Assembly (NCBI GenBank): GCA_963830545.1
Contig: CAWHMK010000001.1
Coordinates: 868,001 to 932,000, forward strand
DNA length: 64,000 nt
From: DATGJX01 sp963830545
Lineage (GTDB): Bacteria > Vulcanimicrobiota > Vulcanimicrobiia > Vulcanimicrobiales > Vulcanimicrobiaceae
Direction: 5' to 3'
The notes under the pieces were generated by a model. The model was not told the DNA's origin. It worked only from the letters and a program-made list of their open reading frames with translations, and did no database searches. Each line of letters opens with the position of its first letter. The first letter of the stretch is position 1. Made by a program: the position numbers and the translations under genes. This document shows positions 1-11,150 of the stretch, piece after piece.

Positions 1-2
1 CC

Positions 3-311
3 GTGCTCAAAGGCATGCTCGCGACGCGCCGGCGCCGCTACGACGAAGCGAAGACGCACTTTCTTTCGGCGCTGCACGAACTCTCGGCAATCGACAATCG
101 TCTGGAATATGCCAAGACGGCGCTCAAATACGGTACGATGATTCTGCAGAAAGCATCCGACGGATTGCGGGAGCGCGAAGAACTGCGCGACGGCGTGAAC
201 AAATTGAACGAGGCGCTCGAGGTCTTTCGCGATTACGACCTCGCGGAACAAATGAGCGAAACCGAGTATCTGATCAACGCATTGGAGCGGACCGCGATCG
301 GCTACTCAGCT
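3..311 (+). CDS. C-terminal end of a TPR-like protein (5' end outside window)
   Basis: The first about 103 codons read as an amphipathic alpha-helical protein rich in Ala, Leu, Glu and Arg, of the kind seen in tetratricopeptide tails of LuxR/MalT-type regulators or TPR proteins. The coding look ends near base 300, where the frame becomes Arg-rich antisense-like sequence. A TGA at 311-313 in another frame overlaps the next gene's ATG at 313 by one base, the junction style used throughout this window. The real stop is therefore probably that TGA, reached through a one-base indel just before it. No catalytic domain is visible in the part present, so function cannot be assigned. Confidence 0.5.
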
Positions 312-312
312 G

Positions 313-1932
313 ATGCCAAGTACAGAACCGCAGCTGCGCCGCGCGGTCACGCCGTGGGGCTCCTTCGCCTGGGGCTACTCGGACGTCGGAGCCGACATCT
401 TCGTCGGGCTTGGGCTGGTTCTCGCATATGCGGCCGGCGCATCGAACGTCGCTTTCCTTTTCGCCGGCGCAGTGTACATCTGCATCGGTCTTGCTTACAC
501 CGAGCTCGCGGCCGCATATCCCGTAGCCGGCGGCGGGCAGTATTTCGTAATGCGAGGGTTGGGCGACGTCTTCGGCTTCATTGCGGGCTGGGCAGTGCTC
601 CTGGACTTCACCATTGACGTCACGCTCTTCGCATGGTCGTGCGTAGATTATCTCTCGCAGCTGGTGCCGGTTCTCGTTTCCTCGCTGCACCCCTGGGTGC
701 ACTTCTCGGTCGTCTTCGTTCTCATCGGCGCGCTTTGTATGCTCAACGTCGTCGGCGTACGCGAAAGCACTGCTTTTCAAGGCACGGTCAGCGCGATTGA
801 CGTGGTGAGCGAAACGCTCATTCTCTGCTTCGGATTTCTGTTCGCATTCGATCCGCAACTGCTGGTTCACACGATGAGCACGGCCTGGCCTTCGCCGTTC
901 GCGCTCATGCAGGGCGTCTCGCTCGCAATCATTTCGTTCGTCGGCCTGGAATCGATTTCGCAGGCCGCTCAAGAAACGCAACGCCCGGCCTCCGTCATTC
1001 CGCGAACGTCGATCGCGCTGATTTTGACGATTCTGATTTTTGCTTTGGGGTATTCGAATCTCGCGCTTGGCATGCACCCGTGGCATCCGCTTACTGACGC
1101 GCACGGCCACGCGCTCGCGTTTTGGCAAATCTTTCCGAACAACAGCGACAACCAAGGCAAGGGCGTTGCGCTGCTCGCGGCCCAAGTTCCGTACTGGGGA
1201 TTGCTGGCGCAGTTCTACGTGCCGGTCCTCGGCGCAATTCTGTTGCTGATATCCAGCAACTCCGGCGTCTTCGGCAGTTCGCGGATCGCGTACGCGATGA
1301 GCAGTGCGCGGCTTCTCCCGTCGGTGTTCCAGCGCGTGCACCGACGCTTTCGCACGCCGGTGATTTCGATCGTGACGTTTTGCGGCTTTGCCGTCATCGA
1401 ACTCGTCTTTGCGGCGCTCCCCGGGCTGGATCCGTCCGCGCACGCCTTCTACGCGCGGCTCTTTCACGGCGAGGACGGCATCACGCTGCTCGGCGACCTT
1501 TATGCTTTCGGTGCGGCAACGAGTTACTCGCTCGTCTTCGTTGCACTGATCGCCTTGCGGTTCACCGATCCGCTCAGCCCGCGAAAATTCAAGATGCCGT
1601 TCAACCTTCCGTTGCGGTTCCGCGGCGAGCGCGTGGAATTCCCAATCATCGGTTTGCTCGGATTCTTCGGCATTACCGCGATTCTCGCGTTCACGCTGAT
1701 TACGCACGACATCGGGCGCATAGCCGGACCGCTTTGGCTCGTGACCGGTTTTGCGCTGTATTTGATCTATCGCGCGCGGAAAAGACTGCCGGTCTTCGGT
1801 TCGCAAAACCATCACTTTTCCAGCCGCCAAGTGGACATCTTGCGCAACGCCGGTGAACTGGAGTTGATGGACGAGTATCTCGAGAATCTGCGCAAGCGAA
1901 CCGCCGGGCGTGAAGGAGCCGGCATCTCGTGA
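313..1932 (+). CDS. APC-family amino acid permease
   Basis: A 539-residue integral membrane protein with about 12 hydrophobic segments, the usual size and layout of the amino acid-polyamine-organocation superfamily. The N-terminal helix region (residues about 10-35, containing GYSDVGADIFVG) and the following Gly-rich segment AYPVAGGGQYFVMRG match the conserved TM1-TM3 region of APC permeases. Such proteins import amino acids or related amines by proton or sodium symport. The substrate cannot be deduced. The gene is intact, starts at ATG 313 overlapping the upstream stop, and its TGA overlaps the next gene's GTG by four bases, so it heads a three-gene operon with a small membrane protein and a universal stress protein. 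Confidence 0.85.
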   Translation: MPSTEPQLRRAVTPWGSFAWGYSDVGADIFVGLGLVLAYAAGASNVAFLFAGAVYICIGLAYTELAAAYPVAGGGQYFVMRGLGDVFGFIAGWAVLLDFTIDVTLFAWSCVDYLSQLVPVLVSSLHPWVHFSVVFVLIGALCMLNVVGVRESTAFQGTVSAIDVVSETLILCFGFLFAFDPQLLVHTMSTAWPSPFALMQGVSLAIISFVGLESISQAAQETQRPASVIPRTSIALILTILIFALGYSNLALGMHPWHPLTDAHGHALAFWQIFPNNSDNQGKGVALLAAQVPYWGLLAQFYVPVLGAILLLISSNSGVFGSSRIAYAMSSARLLPSVFQRVHRRFRTPVISIVTFCGFAVIELVFAALPGLDPSAHAFYARLFHGEDGITLLGDLYAFGAATSYSLVFVALIALRFTDPLSPRKFKMPFNLPLRFRGERVEFPIIGLLGFFGITAILAFTLITHDIGRIAGPLWLVTGFALYLIYRARKRLPVFGSQNHHFSSRQVDILRNAGELELMDEYLENLRKRTAGREGAGIS

Positions 1933-2117
1933 TCGGCGCCCGGCTCGGCTTTTACGTGATGTACGTCATCTTGGGTGCGGTAATTCTGGTGCGACTGCTT
2001 TCTATCGGCTTTCACTGGCAGACGGTGAGCGGACTGGTCGTGGGCGCCGCGCTTATTGCGCTCGGCGTGTACCGATTGAATCTGTATGCGCGCATGCGGC
2101 GCGTACGCAGGCGATGA
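1929..2117 (+). CDS. Small two-helix membrane protein
   Basis: Sixty-two residues with two hydrophobic segments (about residues 5-25 and 33-50) and a very basic tail, RMRRVRRR. It starts at a GTG overlapping the permease stop (GTGA) and its own TGA overlaps the next ATG (ATGA). This coupling on both sides supports it as a real gene. I recognise no family. A basic cytoplasmic tail next to a permease suggests an accessory membrane subunit, which is inference only. Confidence 0.65.
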   Translation: MIGARLGFYVMYVILGAVILVRLLSIGFHWQTVSGLVVGAALIALGVYRLNLYARMRRVRRR

Positions 2118-2767
2118 ATACCGTCACGATTTCGTACGTGGGTGCATTGATTGCGCTGGCGCTCGCTGCGGCGGTCGGCGCGACGCTGTGGTGGATGCTC
2201 CATCCGCCCGTTTCGTTCGTCCAAAAACTTGCCAAGCGCGCGGAAACCGAACTCGAACGGTTGGTCGGAAGCATCGTGGTCGTGTTTTCTCCGGAGATCG
2301 AATCGGCGCACATGATGGCGCTCGTAACGAAGCTCGCGCGCGGAGAAAAATCCAACGTGCTCGCCATCTACGTCATAGAAGTGCCGTTCACGCTTCCGCC
2401 GGACGCATCGATGCCCGGCGAGGAACGAGGGGCACTCGATGCTCTAGGCGCCGCGGAAACGCTTGCAATGAATCACGGGATGTCCATCCGCACCGAGATC
2501 GTCAAGGCGCGCCAGACCAGCCAGGCCGTCCTTGCCGTCGCAAAACAGGAACGCGCCAATCTCATCATCATGGGTTCCTACCGAGAAGGAAAGTATACGG
2601 GGGCCCCGCTCGGACGCGACATCGAGCGCGTTGCGGCGGATGCAAAGTGCGACGTCCTCATCGGCGTCGAGGGCGAGCATGGAACGCTGCTGGTCGACGC
2701 GGCGGCTGCTGCGAGCGGAACCGGCGCCGCTCAGGAGAACGTTTCCATGGAATCACCCGGAGCTTGA
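2114..2767 (+). CDS. Membrane-anchored universal stress protein (UspA domain)
   Basis: Residues about 5-30 form one N-terminal transmembrane helix. The rest is a USP alpha/beta domain, beginning with a strand ending VVVFSPEIES and finishing with the typical C-terminal block ANLIIMGSYREGKYTGAPLG followed by CDVLIGV. USP domains bind nucleotides and act in stress responses. USPs fused or linked to APC and cation transporters are known, and here the gene is translationally coupled to the permease operon (ATGA overlap), suggesting control of that transporter. The 217-residue length fits one USP domain plus an anchor. The frame is intact. The start ATG 2114 is preferred over longer frames because of the overlap. 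Confidence 0.8.
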   Translation: MNTVTISYVGALIALALAAAVGATLWWMLHPPVSFVQKLAKRAETELERLVGSIVVVFSPEIESAHMMALVTKLARGEKSNVLAIYVIEVPFTLPPDASMPGEERGALDALGAAETLAMNHGMSIRTEIVKARQTSQAVLAVAKQERANLIIMGSYREGKYTGAPLGRDIERVAADAKCDVLIGVEGEHGTLLVDAAAAASGTGAAQENVSMESPGA

Positions 2768-2781
2768 ATCTCGGAGGCATG

Positions 2782-3447
2782 ATGAACGCTCGCAGATTGC
2801 TTTTCAGCATTCCGGTCTTGGCGTTGGCCGCTACGCTCATCCCGCTTTCCGCGCATGCCTCGACGACGCCGGCGATCGCCGCGTTCGATCAGACCTTTTC
2901 CAAAATCAACGACTACACGGTCACCGTGAAGGCGCACGAAACCAAAGGCGACAGCTCGCAGGATCGGACGTACCACTATTGGTTCAAGCGCCCAAATCTT
3001 GCGAAAACGCTCATCGTTTCGGGCGACGGCAACGGCAGCGGGGGCGTTTGGAACGGCGGCGATAAAGTATCAGGGCATCAGGGCGGAATGCTTTCGTTCA
3101 TTCATCGGAAAGTCGGCCTGCACGATCCGCTCGCCACCTCACTTCGCGGCTATACCATTCCGGAAGGCCTGCTGCAGAATGAGGTCGACAAGTTCAAGAA
3201 CGCCGCGGGCGAACTCACGCAGCGGAGCGGCCCCGACATCGACGGCGCCGCCACCGACGAAGTCGATCTGAAAGTCACCGACCCCTCCGCTTCCGGCGGC
3301 GTCACCCGCATGGCGCTGTATCTGAACAAACAAACGCATTGGCCCGTGCGGCAAGTGCGGTGGGAGGGCGAGAAAATCGTCGCCGACGAGACGTTTCTCG
3401 ATCTGAAAACCAACGTCGGGCTCGTCGACTCCGATTTTCCCTTTTGA
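2782..3447 (+). CDS. Secreted LolA-like / outer-membrane lipoprotein-sorting type protein
   Basis: A 221-residue protein with a clear Sec signal peptide (MNARRLLFSIPVLALA, cleavage after AHA near residue 26). The mature part starts with a helix, IAAFDQTFSKINDYTVTV, and continues in beta-rich stretches, including WFKRPNLAKTLIVSG and KQTHWPVRQVRWEGE, reminiscent of LolA/DUF1571-type proteins that bind lipids. Two adjacent ATGs occur. The second (2782) has the better spacing to GGAGG at 2773-2777. The gene lies just downstream of the USP gene on the same strand. The family assignment is by pattern only. Confidence 0.6.
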   Translation: MNARRLLFSIPVLALAATLIPLSAHASTTPAIAAFDQTFSKINDYTVTVKAHETKGDSSQDRTYHYWFKRPNLAKTLIVSGDGNGSGGVWNGGDKVSGHQGGMLSFIHRKVGLHDPLATSLRGYTIPEGLLQNEVDKFKNAAGELTQRSGPDIDGAATDEVDLKVTDPSASGGVTRMALYLNKQTHWPVRQVRWEGEKIVADETFLDLKTNVGLVDSDFPF

Positions 3448-3463
3448 CCGTGCGTAGCCGGAT

Positions 3464-5553
3464 TTGATCCTCGCGGCGTTGGCGCTCGGCGCCCTTCTCA
3501 CGGTCGACGATATCGTGGCGCAGCATCCGATCAGCGGCAATCCGCCGGCAAATTTCACGTGGGCGCCGGACGGGCGCGCGTACGTGTACAGCGTTGCAGG
3601 CCTGCGCGAAGGGGATCCACCGATCGTCAAGATTCATGACATGCGGGCGGATACCGATCGCGAGCTGCTTGCGGCCAGCTCGGTGCAGCGCGGATCGCGA
3701 TCGCGCGACATCGCCGAGATCGTATGGTCGCACGACGGCCGCAGCATCGCGATGGTCAACGGCGGATCGCTGGAAGCGATCGATCCGTCCGATGGAAAAG
3801 GGCGCGTCCTCGCCAAAGACGCAGACGATCCGCAATGGTCGCCCGACGACCGGCGCATCGCCTACGTACACGATAACGACATCTATGCAGTCGACGTCGC
3901 GACGCGCGCCGTCGCTCGGGTTACGAAAAGCGGATCCGCCACCCGCATCAACGGCGATCCGGACTGGCTCTACAGCGAGGAGATGGACGTCGAACACGCC
4001 TATGCGTGGTCGCCCGACGGAAAACGCATTGCATATCTCTCGTTCGACGAGTCGCCCGTTCGCCCGTTCCCCATAGAAAACTACGTGCCGCGCATCAGCA
4101 CGATCGAGCAGCAGCGCTATCCGCTCGCCGGCGGGAAAAACGCGCGGGTCTCACTAAACATCGCCCACCTCGCGACTGGCCGGTCAAGCATGCTTTACGA
4201 CGGCGGCAGGCGCGACGAGTACGTTCTTTCGTTCACTTGGTCGCCGCGCGGCGACGTGCTGCTCGATCAAATCGTCGATCGCGCGCAGAAACATTTGCGC
4301 TGGATCGCCTTCGCGAACGACGGATCCTCGCACACGGTGACGCAGGAATCCGATCCGAGATTCGTCGACGTCGAACCCCTGCCCAAATGGTCGAACGACG
4401 CGCGGTTCATCTACCTGCTTTCCGAGCGCGGCGGCGCGCAAGCGCTTTGGAAGATAGCCGTCGCGAACGGGGCCGCGCGACGGATGAGCGGGCGATATAC
4501 GGTCTTGGAAACTCTGCGCGTAGACGAAGCTCGCGCTGCCGCGTATGTCTTGGCGGATTATCCAACGCGCCGGGACAACTCGCTGCTGCACATATCCCTC
4601 TCGAACGGCTCGGTAGAAAATCTGACGCCGGGAGGCGGCACGCACGCCGTCACGTTCGCGGAACATGCACCGTACTACATCGACGCCTACTCCGCTTTCG
4701 ACACGCCGACGACGATCGTGCGCGGCGCACTGGGAAGTACGCAGCGGTCAGTGATTTTCCGTACGCCGGATCTCTCCGCTTATCATCTGGGGACGGTACG
4801 CGCATTAGTGGTACCGTCGCACTGGGGCCCGCTGGACGCAACGCTCGTCGTACCGGCAAACTTCAATCCGGCCATGCGCTATCCGGTCGTTTTCACGCCA
4901 TACGGCGGTCCGCTCGGCGTCGAAAACAATTCGACCGTGAATCGCTGGCCGGGATTATTTCCGTTCTTGCTGGCGCAGCACGGCTTCTTGGTGTTCACCA
5001 TAGACGGCCCGGCATCGTACGCCGACACGGCGGCCTCGGAGCGCATGTTCTATCATTCGATGGGTCAAATCGCGATGTCCGGCCAGCTCGCCGGGGCGGC
5101 TTGGCTAAAAAACCAGAGTCTACGTCGATTCCCATCGTCTCGGGATTTCCGGATGGAGTCTACGGCGGATATCTCACGGCGTTCACGATGACGCACGCGC
5201 CCGGCGTCTTCAAATCCGGTATCGCAGGCGCGCCGCCCGCGGATTGGCGTTTCTACGATACCGCGTACACCGAACGATACATGAGCGAGCCGCAGCAGGC
5301 GCGCGCCGCGTATCGCGCGACGTCGGTTCTGCCCGCCGCCCGGAATTTCGAAGGCGCATTGCTGCTGCTGCAAGGCACGTCGGACGACAACGTTCACCTG
5401 ATGAATTCGCTCTCGCTGCTCGACGCATTCATGCGCGCCGGCAAAATCGTCGACTACTTCGTGTACCCGGGAGAGCGTCACGGCCCGCGAAAAATCGCGC
5501 ACCGGCGTGACGTCGACACGCGCATGCTCGACTGGTGGACGAAAACGCTGTAG
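3464..5553 (+). CDS. Dipeptidyl-peptidase IV family serine peptidase (frame interrupted twice)
   Basis: About 696 residues, S9B family: a hydrophobic N-terminus, then a WD-like beta-propeller (repeats such as FTWAPDGRAYVYS and WSPDDRRIAYVHDNDIY, residues about 35-430), then an alpha/beta-hydrolase domain. DPP-IV enzymes remove N-terminal dipeptides in the periplasm. The reading frame changes at about 5117 and again at 5160. Bridging them restores the nucleophile motif GWSYGGY, followed by APGVFKSGIAGAP and DTAYTERYM. The acid and base are in TSDDNVH and GERHGP near the end. A TTG start at 3464 is used because no ATG or GTG precedes it in frame. The 3' end lies 6 bases from the convergent kup gene. 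Confidence 0.85.
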
Positions 5554-5559
5554 CGTTTA

Positions 5560-7481
5560 CTAAATTCTCGCCTCCACGCCGAACTCGATGACGTTGTTCG
5601 GAGGCAACCCGAGCGAGTCGGTGATCGGCCGTGCATTACGCGCCATCCATCGAAACAGGTTGCGCTGCCAGGTCGGTAACGCCCCCGGGCCGCGGACGTC
5701 GCGAATCTTCGGGTTTGCCAGATAGTACGTCGGGTGGCTGAAATCGACGTTCGGACGGGCCTTGCGCAAATGGTATAGGATGTCGTTGATACGCGGCTCC
5801 TGCATGAATCCGTACCAGGCTTTGACTCGCAGTAACCGGGGCGTAATCTCTTCGATTTCCACGCGGTTTTCCGGATGGACGAACGGGCTGCGAGGCGTGC
5901 ATGATCGTCAGCAGCACGATCGTGTCGAAGATGATGTGGCTGCGCATCCACTGATGATGCAGCACAAAGGGGATGCCGTGCGGATCGGGACTCAAGAAGA
6001 ACGCCGTGCCGCTTACAACGGTTGGGCCTTTCACCTCCGCCAAGAACTGGTCGACGGGCATCGTATGTTCGGTGAGCGACTCCATCATGCGGCGGCGCCC
6101 CCGATTCCAGGTCGTGAAGAGCGTGAATAGAGCGAGCGCCATCGCAAACGGAACCCAGCCGCCGGAAATGAATTTCGAAGCGTTGCCGATGAGAAACGAC
6201 ACTCCCAGGCGAGAAAGAGCGCGATGAGCGGCACCCATTGCCAAACCGGCCATTTCCACTTCTTCTGCAGCACGCGCGCGAATGCAATCGTCGTCGTGAG
6301 CATCGTAATCGTTACCGCGAGTCCGTAGGCGCCGCCCAAGCGCTCCGAGGAGCGAAACGTCACAATCAGCACGATGCACGCGATGCCGAGCATCGCGTTG
6401 ATCGTCGGCATGTAGATTTGCCCGGCAAAATGGCGCGACGTATGCACGATGCGAAAACGCGGCGTGTAGCCGAGCTGCATGGCTTGCTGCGTGAGCGAGA
6501 ACACGCCCGAAATGAGGGCCTGCGAGGCGATTACCGTGGCGACCGTCGCGAGAATGACCATGGGAATCAGGCCCCAGCGCGGCACGAGCGTGAAAAACGG
6601 CGATGCGATCGCGTGCGGATCCGCAAGCGTCAGCGCCGCCCTGTCCGAAATAGTTCAGCAGAAGCGCGGGAAAAACGGCGACGGCCCACGCGAGCGTGAT
6701 CGGCCTGCGTCCGAAGTGCGCCAGATCCGCGTACAACGCTTCGACGCCCGTGACGCACAGAACGACGGCGCCGAAGATGAGGAGACTGCGCAGGCCGTTG
6801 CGCACGAAAAACTCGACCGCGTACGCCGGATTCACCGCGGCCAGCACGCGAGGATGGTGCATGATGCCGAGAATTCCGAGCACCGCCAACGATGCAAACC
6901 AGAGCAGCATGATCGGGACCGAATAAGTTCCCGATGCGTCCGGTGCCGCGCTTTTGCATAGCGAACAATCCGACCAGAACCGCAACGGAGAGCGGCACGA
7001 TGAACGGATGCGCGGCCGTCGTCCAAATGTCCAGTCCTTCGATCGCCGAGATGACGGAAATCGCCGGTGTGATCGCACCGTCGCCGTACAGCATCGACGA
7101 TCCGAACAGCACGATGAGAGCGAGCGCGCCCAGGCCCATCGGCGTAGCGGCGCGTTTCGGCGGAATCAGCTGCGCGAGCAGCGCGAGCGTTCCGCCCTGG
7201 CCGTCGTAATCGGCGCGCAAAAGAAAGCCGATGTATTTCACGCAAACGACGACGACCAGAGCCCAGAAAATGAGCGAGAGAATTCCCAGCACGTTCGCCG
7301 GCGTAACCGCGGCCGGAAAATCGCCGCTGAAACATTGCGCGAATGCGTACAGCGGGCTCGTGCCGATGTCGCCGAAGACCACGCCGAGCGCGGCCAGCGA
7401 AAGCGCGCTCAGCGGCTCGGTGCGATGGCGGCGGGCGCGTACGGGCTCGTGCAGCGGCACGTCGCCGACGTGTGTTGCCAC
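5560..7481 (-). CDS. kup: Low-affinity potassium uptake protein Kup (frameshifted)
   Basis: Proton-coupled K+ transporter of the KUP/HAK/KT family, about 640 residues, the usual length. The N-terminal signature GVVFGDIGTSPLYAF lies about 35 residues from the GTG start, followed by twelve membrane segments (for example LFGSSMLYGDGAITPAISV and GYTPRFRIVHTS) and a soluble C-terminus containing TVVSGTAFFLSPDPHGIP. The protein is continuous but is spread over several frames, with shifts near 6915, 6650, 6205 and 5885. It lies immediately downstream of the sugar ABC permease (2 bases between stop and GTG), so it may share that transcript. The frame breaks are probably assembly indels. Confidence 0.88.
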
Positions 7482-7482
7482 G

Positions 7483-8540
7483 TTACGCCTTGCGCAGGTA
7501 CCGCTTGCGCAGTTCGTCTATGACGACGGCGAGCAGGATGACGGCGCCCAGGACGATCTTCTGCGTATACGATTCGATGCCGATGAGGTTCATCACGTTG
7601 TAGAGCATGCCGATCAGCAGTGCGCCGAAGAACGTACCCACGATCGTGCCGCGTCCGCCCATGAGGCTCGTTCCGCCCACGACCACCGCGGCGATTGCCT
7701 CGAGCATCTCGTCGCCGGTGCCGGTCTGCGGCGAACCCGACGAGAACAGCGCCATCAGCAAGAAAGCCCGCTACCGCCGCGCACATTCCGCTGATGACGT
7801 ACACCATCGTCTTTACGCGCCCGACGTTCACGCCGGCCAGACGCGCCGCTTCTTCGTTGCCCCCGAGAGCGAACACGTAGCGGCCGAAGCGCGTGCGCAT
7901 CAGGAGCACGGAACAGCCGATGACGATCGACCAGCATCCAAATGACCGGATTGGGCAAGCCGGGCAGGTGCAGACTCGTAAACAGCGGCCCGAGGAAAAA
8001 GCCGATTCCGGTGTTCTGAAAATCCGGGCTGTTGAGCGGAACGGGGCGCCCGTGCGAGAGTTTGAACGAGAGCCCTTCGGCGATGAGCATCATCGCAAGC
8101 GTCGTGATGAACGGCGGAAGATTCAATTTCACGACCGGAACCGCGTTCACGAAACCGGCGGCAGCGCCGAGCGCCAAACCGACGCACAGCGTAGCGACGA
8201 TCAGCGGTGCGCCGCCGATGTTCAGGCGAGTTCGCGAACATCGCCATGACGACGCCGCAAAGCGAGACGAGCGAACCCACGGACAGATCGATGCCCGCGG
8301 TGATGATCACGAACGTTTCGCCGACGGCGAGGATGCAGCCATACGGTGATTTGCCGCAGGACGTTGATGATGTTTCGCGGCTCCAGGAACGAGCCTTGCG
8401 ACGCGAGGTTCACCAATATCGCGATGGCGGCGAGCAGCGCTATCGCCGCTCCCACGCGAATCCAATACGCGCGCGCCTGCTTTTGTTTGTCCTCTTTCAG
8501 GTTTTGCGTCAGTTCGGTCTTGAACTTTTGCTTCTTGCAT
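7483..8540 (-). CDS. CUT2 (ribose/simple sugar) ABC transporter permease (frameshifted)
   Basis: RbsC-like inner-membrane permease of about 350 residues, reconstructed from at least four frames. The N-terminal part reads MQEAKV then KTELTQNLKEDKQKQARAYW and a first helix. The family blocks GIDLSVGSLVSLCG and GGTSLMGGRGTIVGTFFGAL are present, and the C-terminus is LRKRYLRKA. It forms the membrane channel for the ATPase and binding protein encoded just upstream. Its ATG overlaps the ATPase TAA by one base (TAATG). Breaks fall near 8530, 8340, 8225, 7930 and 7760. The sugar transported is not determined by the sequence. Confidence 0.83.
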
Positions 8541-10052
8541 TATGCGGCTGCTCCGGTCGCGGCAGCAATTACGGCGTCGGGCGTCGCTTGCGCGCGCGCG
8601 AATTCGCGTACGATTCGTCCACCGCGGATGACGAGAATGCGGTGCGACATGCCCAGCACCTCGGGCAATTCACTGCTCACCATGACGATCGCCGCGCCGC
8701 CTTGCGCGAGCTGGACCATGAGGTTGTAGATTTCGGCTTTCGCTCCGATATCGATGCCGCGCGTCGGCTCGTCGAACAGAAAAACTTTCGCTTTGCCCAG
8801 AAGCCATTTCGCGAGCACGACCTTCTGCTGATTGCCGCCCGAAAGATTGCGAACCGTTTGTTCCGGACTGGGCGTACGGATTCGCAGGTCCGCGATGTAG
8901 CGCTGCGTGACGTCTTCTTCTTTGCTCTGGTCGACCAACAGATCGCGTTTGACGAATTGTCCCAAGTGTGCGAGGGTCACGTTTTCGCGCACGCGTCATT
9001 CCCAAAACCAATCCTTGCGCTTTGCGATCTTCCGTGATGAAGGCGATGCCTGCGGAGATGCCGTCGCGCGGGCCGCGGGCGTGAAGATCGCGGCCTTCGA
9101 TCCGAATCTCGCCGGACGCCGGAATATCGGCGCCTGCGATCGCGCGCACGATTTCCGTGCGCCCCGCGCCGACGAGGCCTGCGAGCCCGACGATCTCGCC
9201 TCGGCGCAGTTCGAACGAAACGCCGTTGACCATCGGCGGATACTCGAGGGCGTGAACGGACAGCAGGACGGGCGCGTCGCTCGCAACCTCCGGCAACTCG
9301 GGAAAGTGAGATTCCAGACGGCGCCCGACCATCGCGCGCACGATGTCGTCCGGCGGAAAGTCGCTTATTTTTCGGGTTTCGATCGCGCGCCCGTCGCGAA
9401 GCACGGTGACGCGATCCGCTATGTCGGGGCAGTTCTTCCAAGCGATGCGAGATGTAAATGATGCCGGCGCCTTTGGCCTTGAGCGTGGCGATGATGTCGA
9501 AGAGGCGGTCCACTTCGCGATCGGTCAGCGCGGCGCTGGGTTCGTCCATGACGATGATGCGCGCGTGGCGCGAAAGCACCTTGGCGATTTCGACCATTTG
9601 CTGCTGCGCCACCGAAAGCCGGGACGTCTCGACGATTGAGCGGCAACGTAATTCCCAGTTCGGCGAATACGTTCGTGGCGCGCTCGCGAGCGGCGCGCTC
9701 GTCGAGAAATGGACCCGCGCACCGGTTCGTACCCGAGCACGATGTTGTCGATCGCATTCAACGAGGGGACGAGATTGAACTCTTGATAGATCATCCCGAT
9801 GCCGAGCTCTTCCGCTTCGCGCGGCGAGGCGATCGGCGCAGGGTTTCCGTCGACGAGAATCTCGCCGCTGTCGGCAGGCTGCGCGCCGGCGAGAATCTTC
9901 ATCAGCGTCGATTTGCCGGCGCCGTTTTCTCCGACGAGCGCGAGCACTTCACCCGCGTAAAGATCGAGCGTCACGCCGTCGAGCGCGCGAACACCGGGAA
10001 AGGTCTTCCCGATGTCGCGCATCTCGAGCAGCGGTGTATGGGGGACGTCCAA
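8540..10052 (-). CDS. CUT2 sugar ABC transporter ATP-binding protein (frameshifted)
   Basis: RbsA-like protein with two tandem ABC domains, about 504 residues, the normal size. Domain 1 has Walker A GENGAGKST near residue 42, Q-loop YQEFNLVPSLN and Walker B IIVMDEPSAALTDREV. Domain 2 has signature NLSGGNQQKVVLAKWL and Walker B VFLFDEPTRGIDIGAK, with the degenerate Walker A (GLVGAGRTE) typical of this family. Shifts occur near 9720, 9640, 9430 and 9000. The start is a TTG directly abutting the binding-protein stop. An internal ATG 30 bases later is an alternative. Confidence 0.86.
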
Positions 10053-11014
10053 TTACTTCGACGCGTTCGCCTTGGTGAACGTGCCGACCGGAACTGTCGA
10101 TCCGCGCCGGCACGTTCTTGCCGGTGAAGTAGTCGTGAATCGCATCGATCGTCAGCGCGCCGATCTTGTCGGGATATTGAATCGCGTCGCCGTACATGTT
10201 GCCGTTCTTGATCGCCGTGCGCGCTTCGGCGGTGGCGTCGTATCCGACCACGGCAATGTTCGTGGCAGCCGCGGCGCGAACGGCGGTGACCGCACCCAGC
10301 GCCGAGTCGTCGTTGACACCGAACACGCCTTTGAGATTCTTGTGCGCCTGCAAGATGTCGCTCATGTCGGAGTTCGCCTTGTCGCGAGTTCCGCCGGAGT
10401 CGACGTCGGCGACGATCTTCACGTTCGGACACTTCTGCGCGATGCCCATTTTGAACCCTCTGACGCGATCTTGCACGCTCGTCACCTCCGGTTCGTCGAG
10501 GATGGCGATCTCGCCGGAACCGCCCGTCGCCTTGCACATCAGACTCGCGGCCTTGTTCACCGCCCTGAATGTTGTCGGACGCGATGTGCGCGACGACTTT
10601 TCCTTGTTTGCTGGCGTTCGCGATGTCGGCCGTGAATACCGGAATCTTCGCGTTGTTCGCCTCGGCAATTGCGCTGCCGATCGCTTGCGAGTCGTACGGC
10701 GTAAGGACGATCGCATCGACCCTGTTCGAGATGAAATCTTCGACCTGCGACTGCTGCTTGGCGCTGTCGCGATTCGCATCGACGAACGTGAGGCGGTACC
10801 CGTATTTTTTGGCTTCCGACTGCATGCCGGCTTCCATTTGCTGATAAAACTGCGCCTCCAGGTCTTGAATGGAAACGCCGATGGTTTTGGCGCCCGAAGC
10901 GGCGGTGCCGGGGTTCGCCGAGGTGGTTTGGGACTTCGTACCCGAATTCGACGAGCAAGCGGCAAGCAGAGCAGCCGCGCTTGCGGCAGCGATGAGCAGG
11001 CGTGCGGTTTTCAA
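10053..11014 (-). CDS. Sugar-binding lipoprotein of the CUT2 ABC transporter (frameshifted)
   Basis: RbsB-like periplasmic-binding-protein type 1, about 320 residues. The signal peptide ends in the lipobox LLAAC, so it is a lipoprotein. Family blocks are ADGTIGVSIQD-like (here KTIGVSIQDLEAQFYQQM), FISNRVDAIVLTPYDSQAIG, ILDEPEVTSVQDRVRGF and GVFGVNDDSALGAV, with the hinge GYDATAEARTAIKNG. Shifts lie near 10560 and 10115. The last residues read GTFTKANASK before TAA. A longer ATG start exists at 11038, but TTG 11014 is preferred: GGAGGAG lies just upstream and the resulting signal peptide is canonical. First gene of the transporter operon. Confidence 0.85.
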
Positions 11015-11150
11015 CGTTTTACGCTCCTCCGAAAGCATTCGCTCCGGGGGTTACCTATGGGTGGTGCGGGCGCCTTCGTGCCTGCCCGTGCGGCGTCTAT
11101 CCACAGCACCGCGCCGCGACCCTGTGAGCGATGTGGAAAACTTAACGGTT

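Noticed and set aside
274..1830. Long minus-strand ORF opposite the APC permease
   Set aside because: Composition is rich in Arg, Glu and His with no hydrophobic core, typical of antisense frames in GC-rich genes. The plus-strand permease is clearly real.
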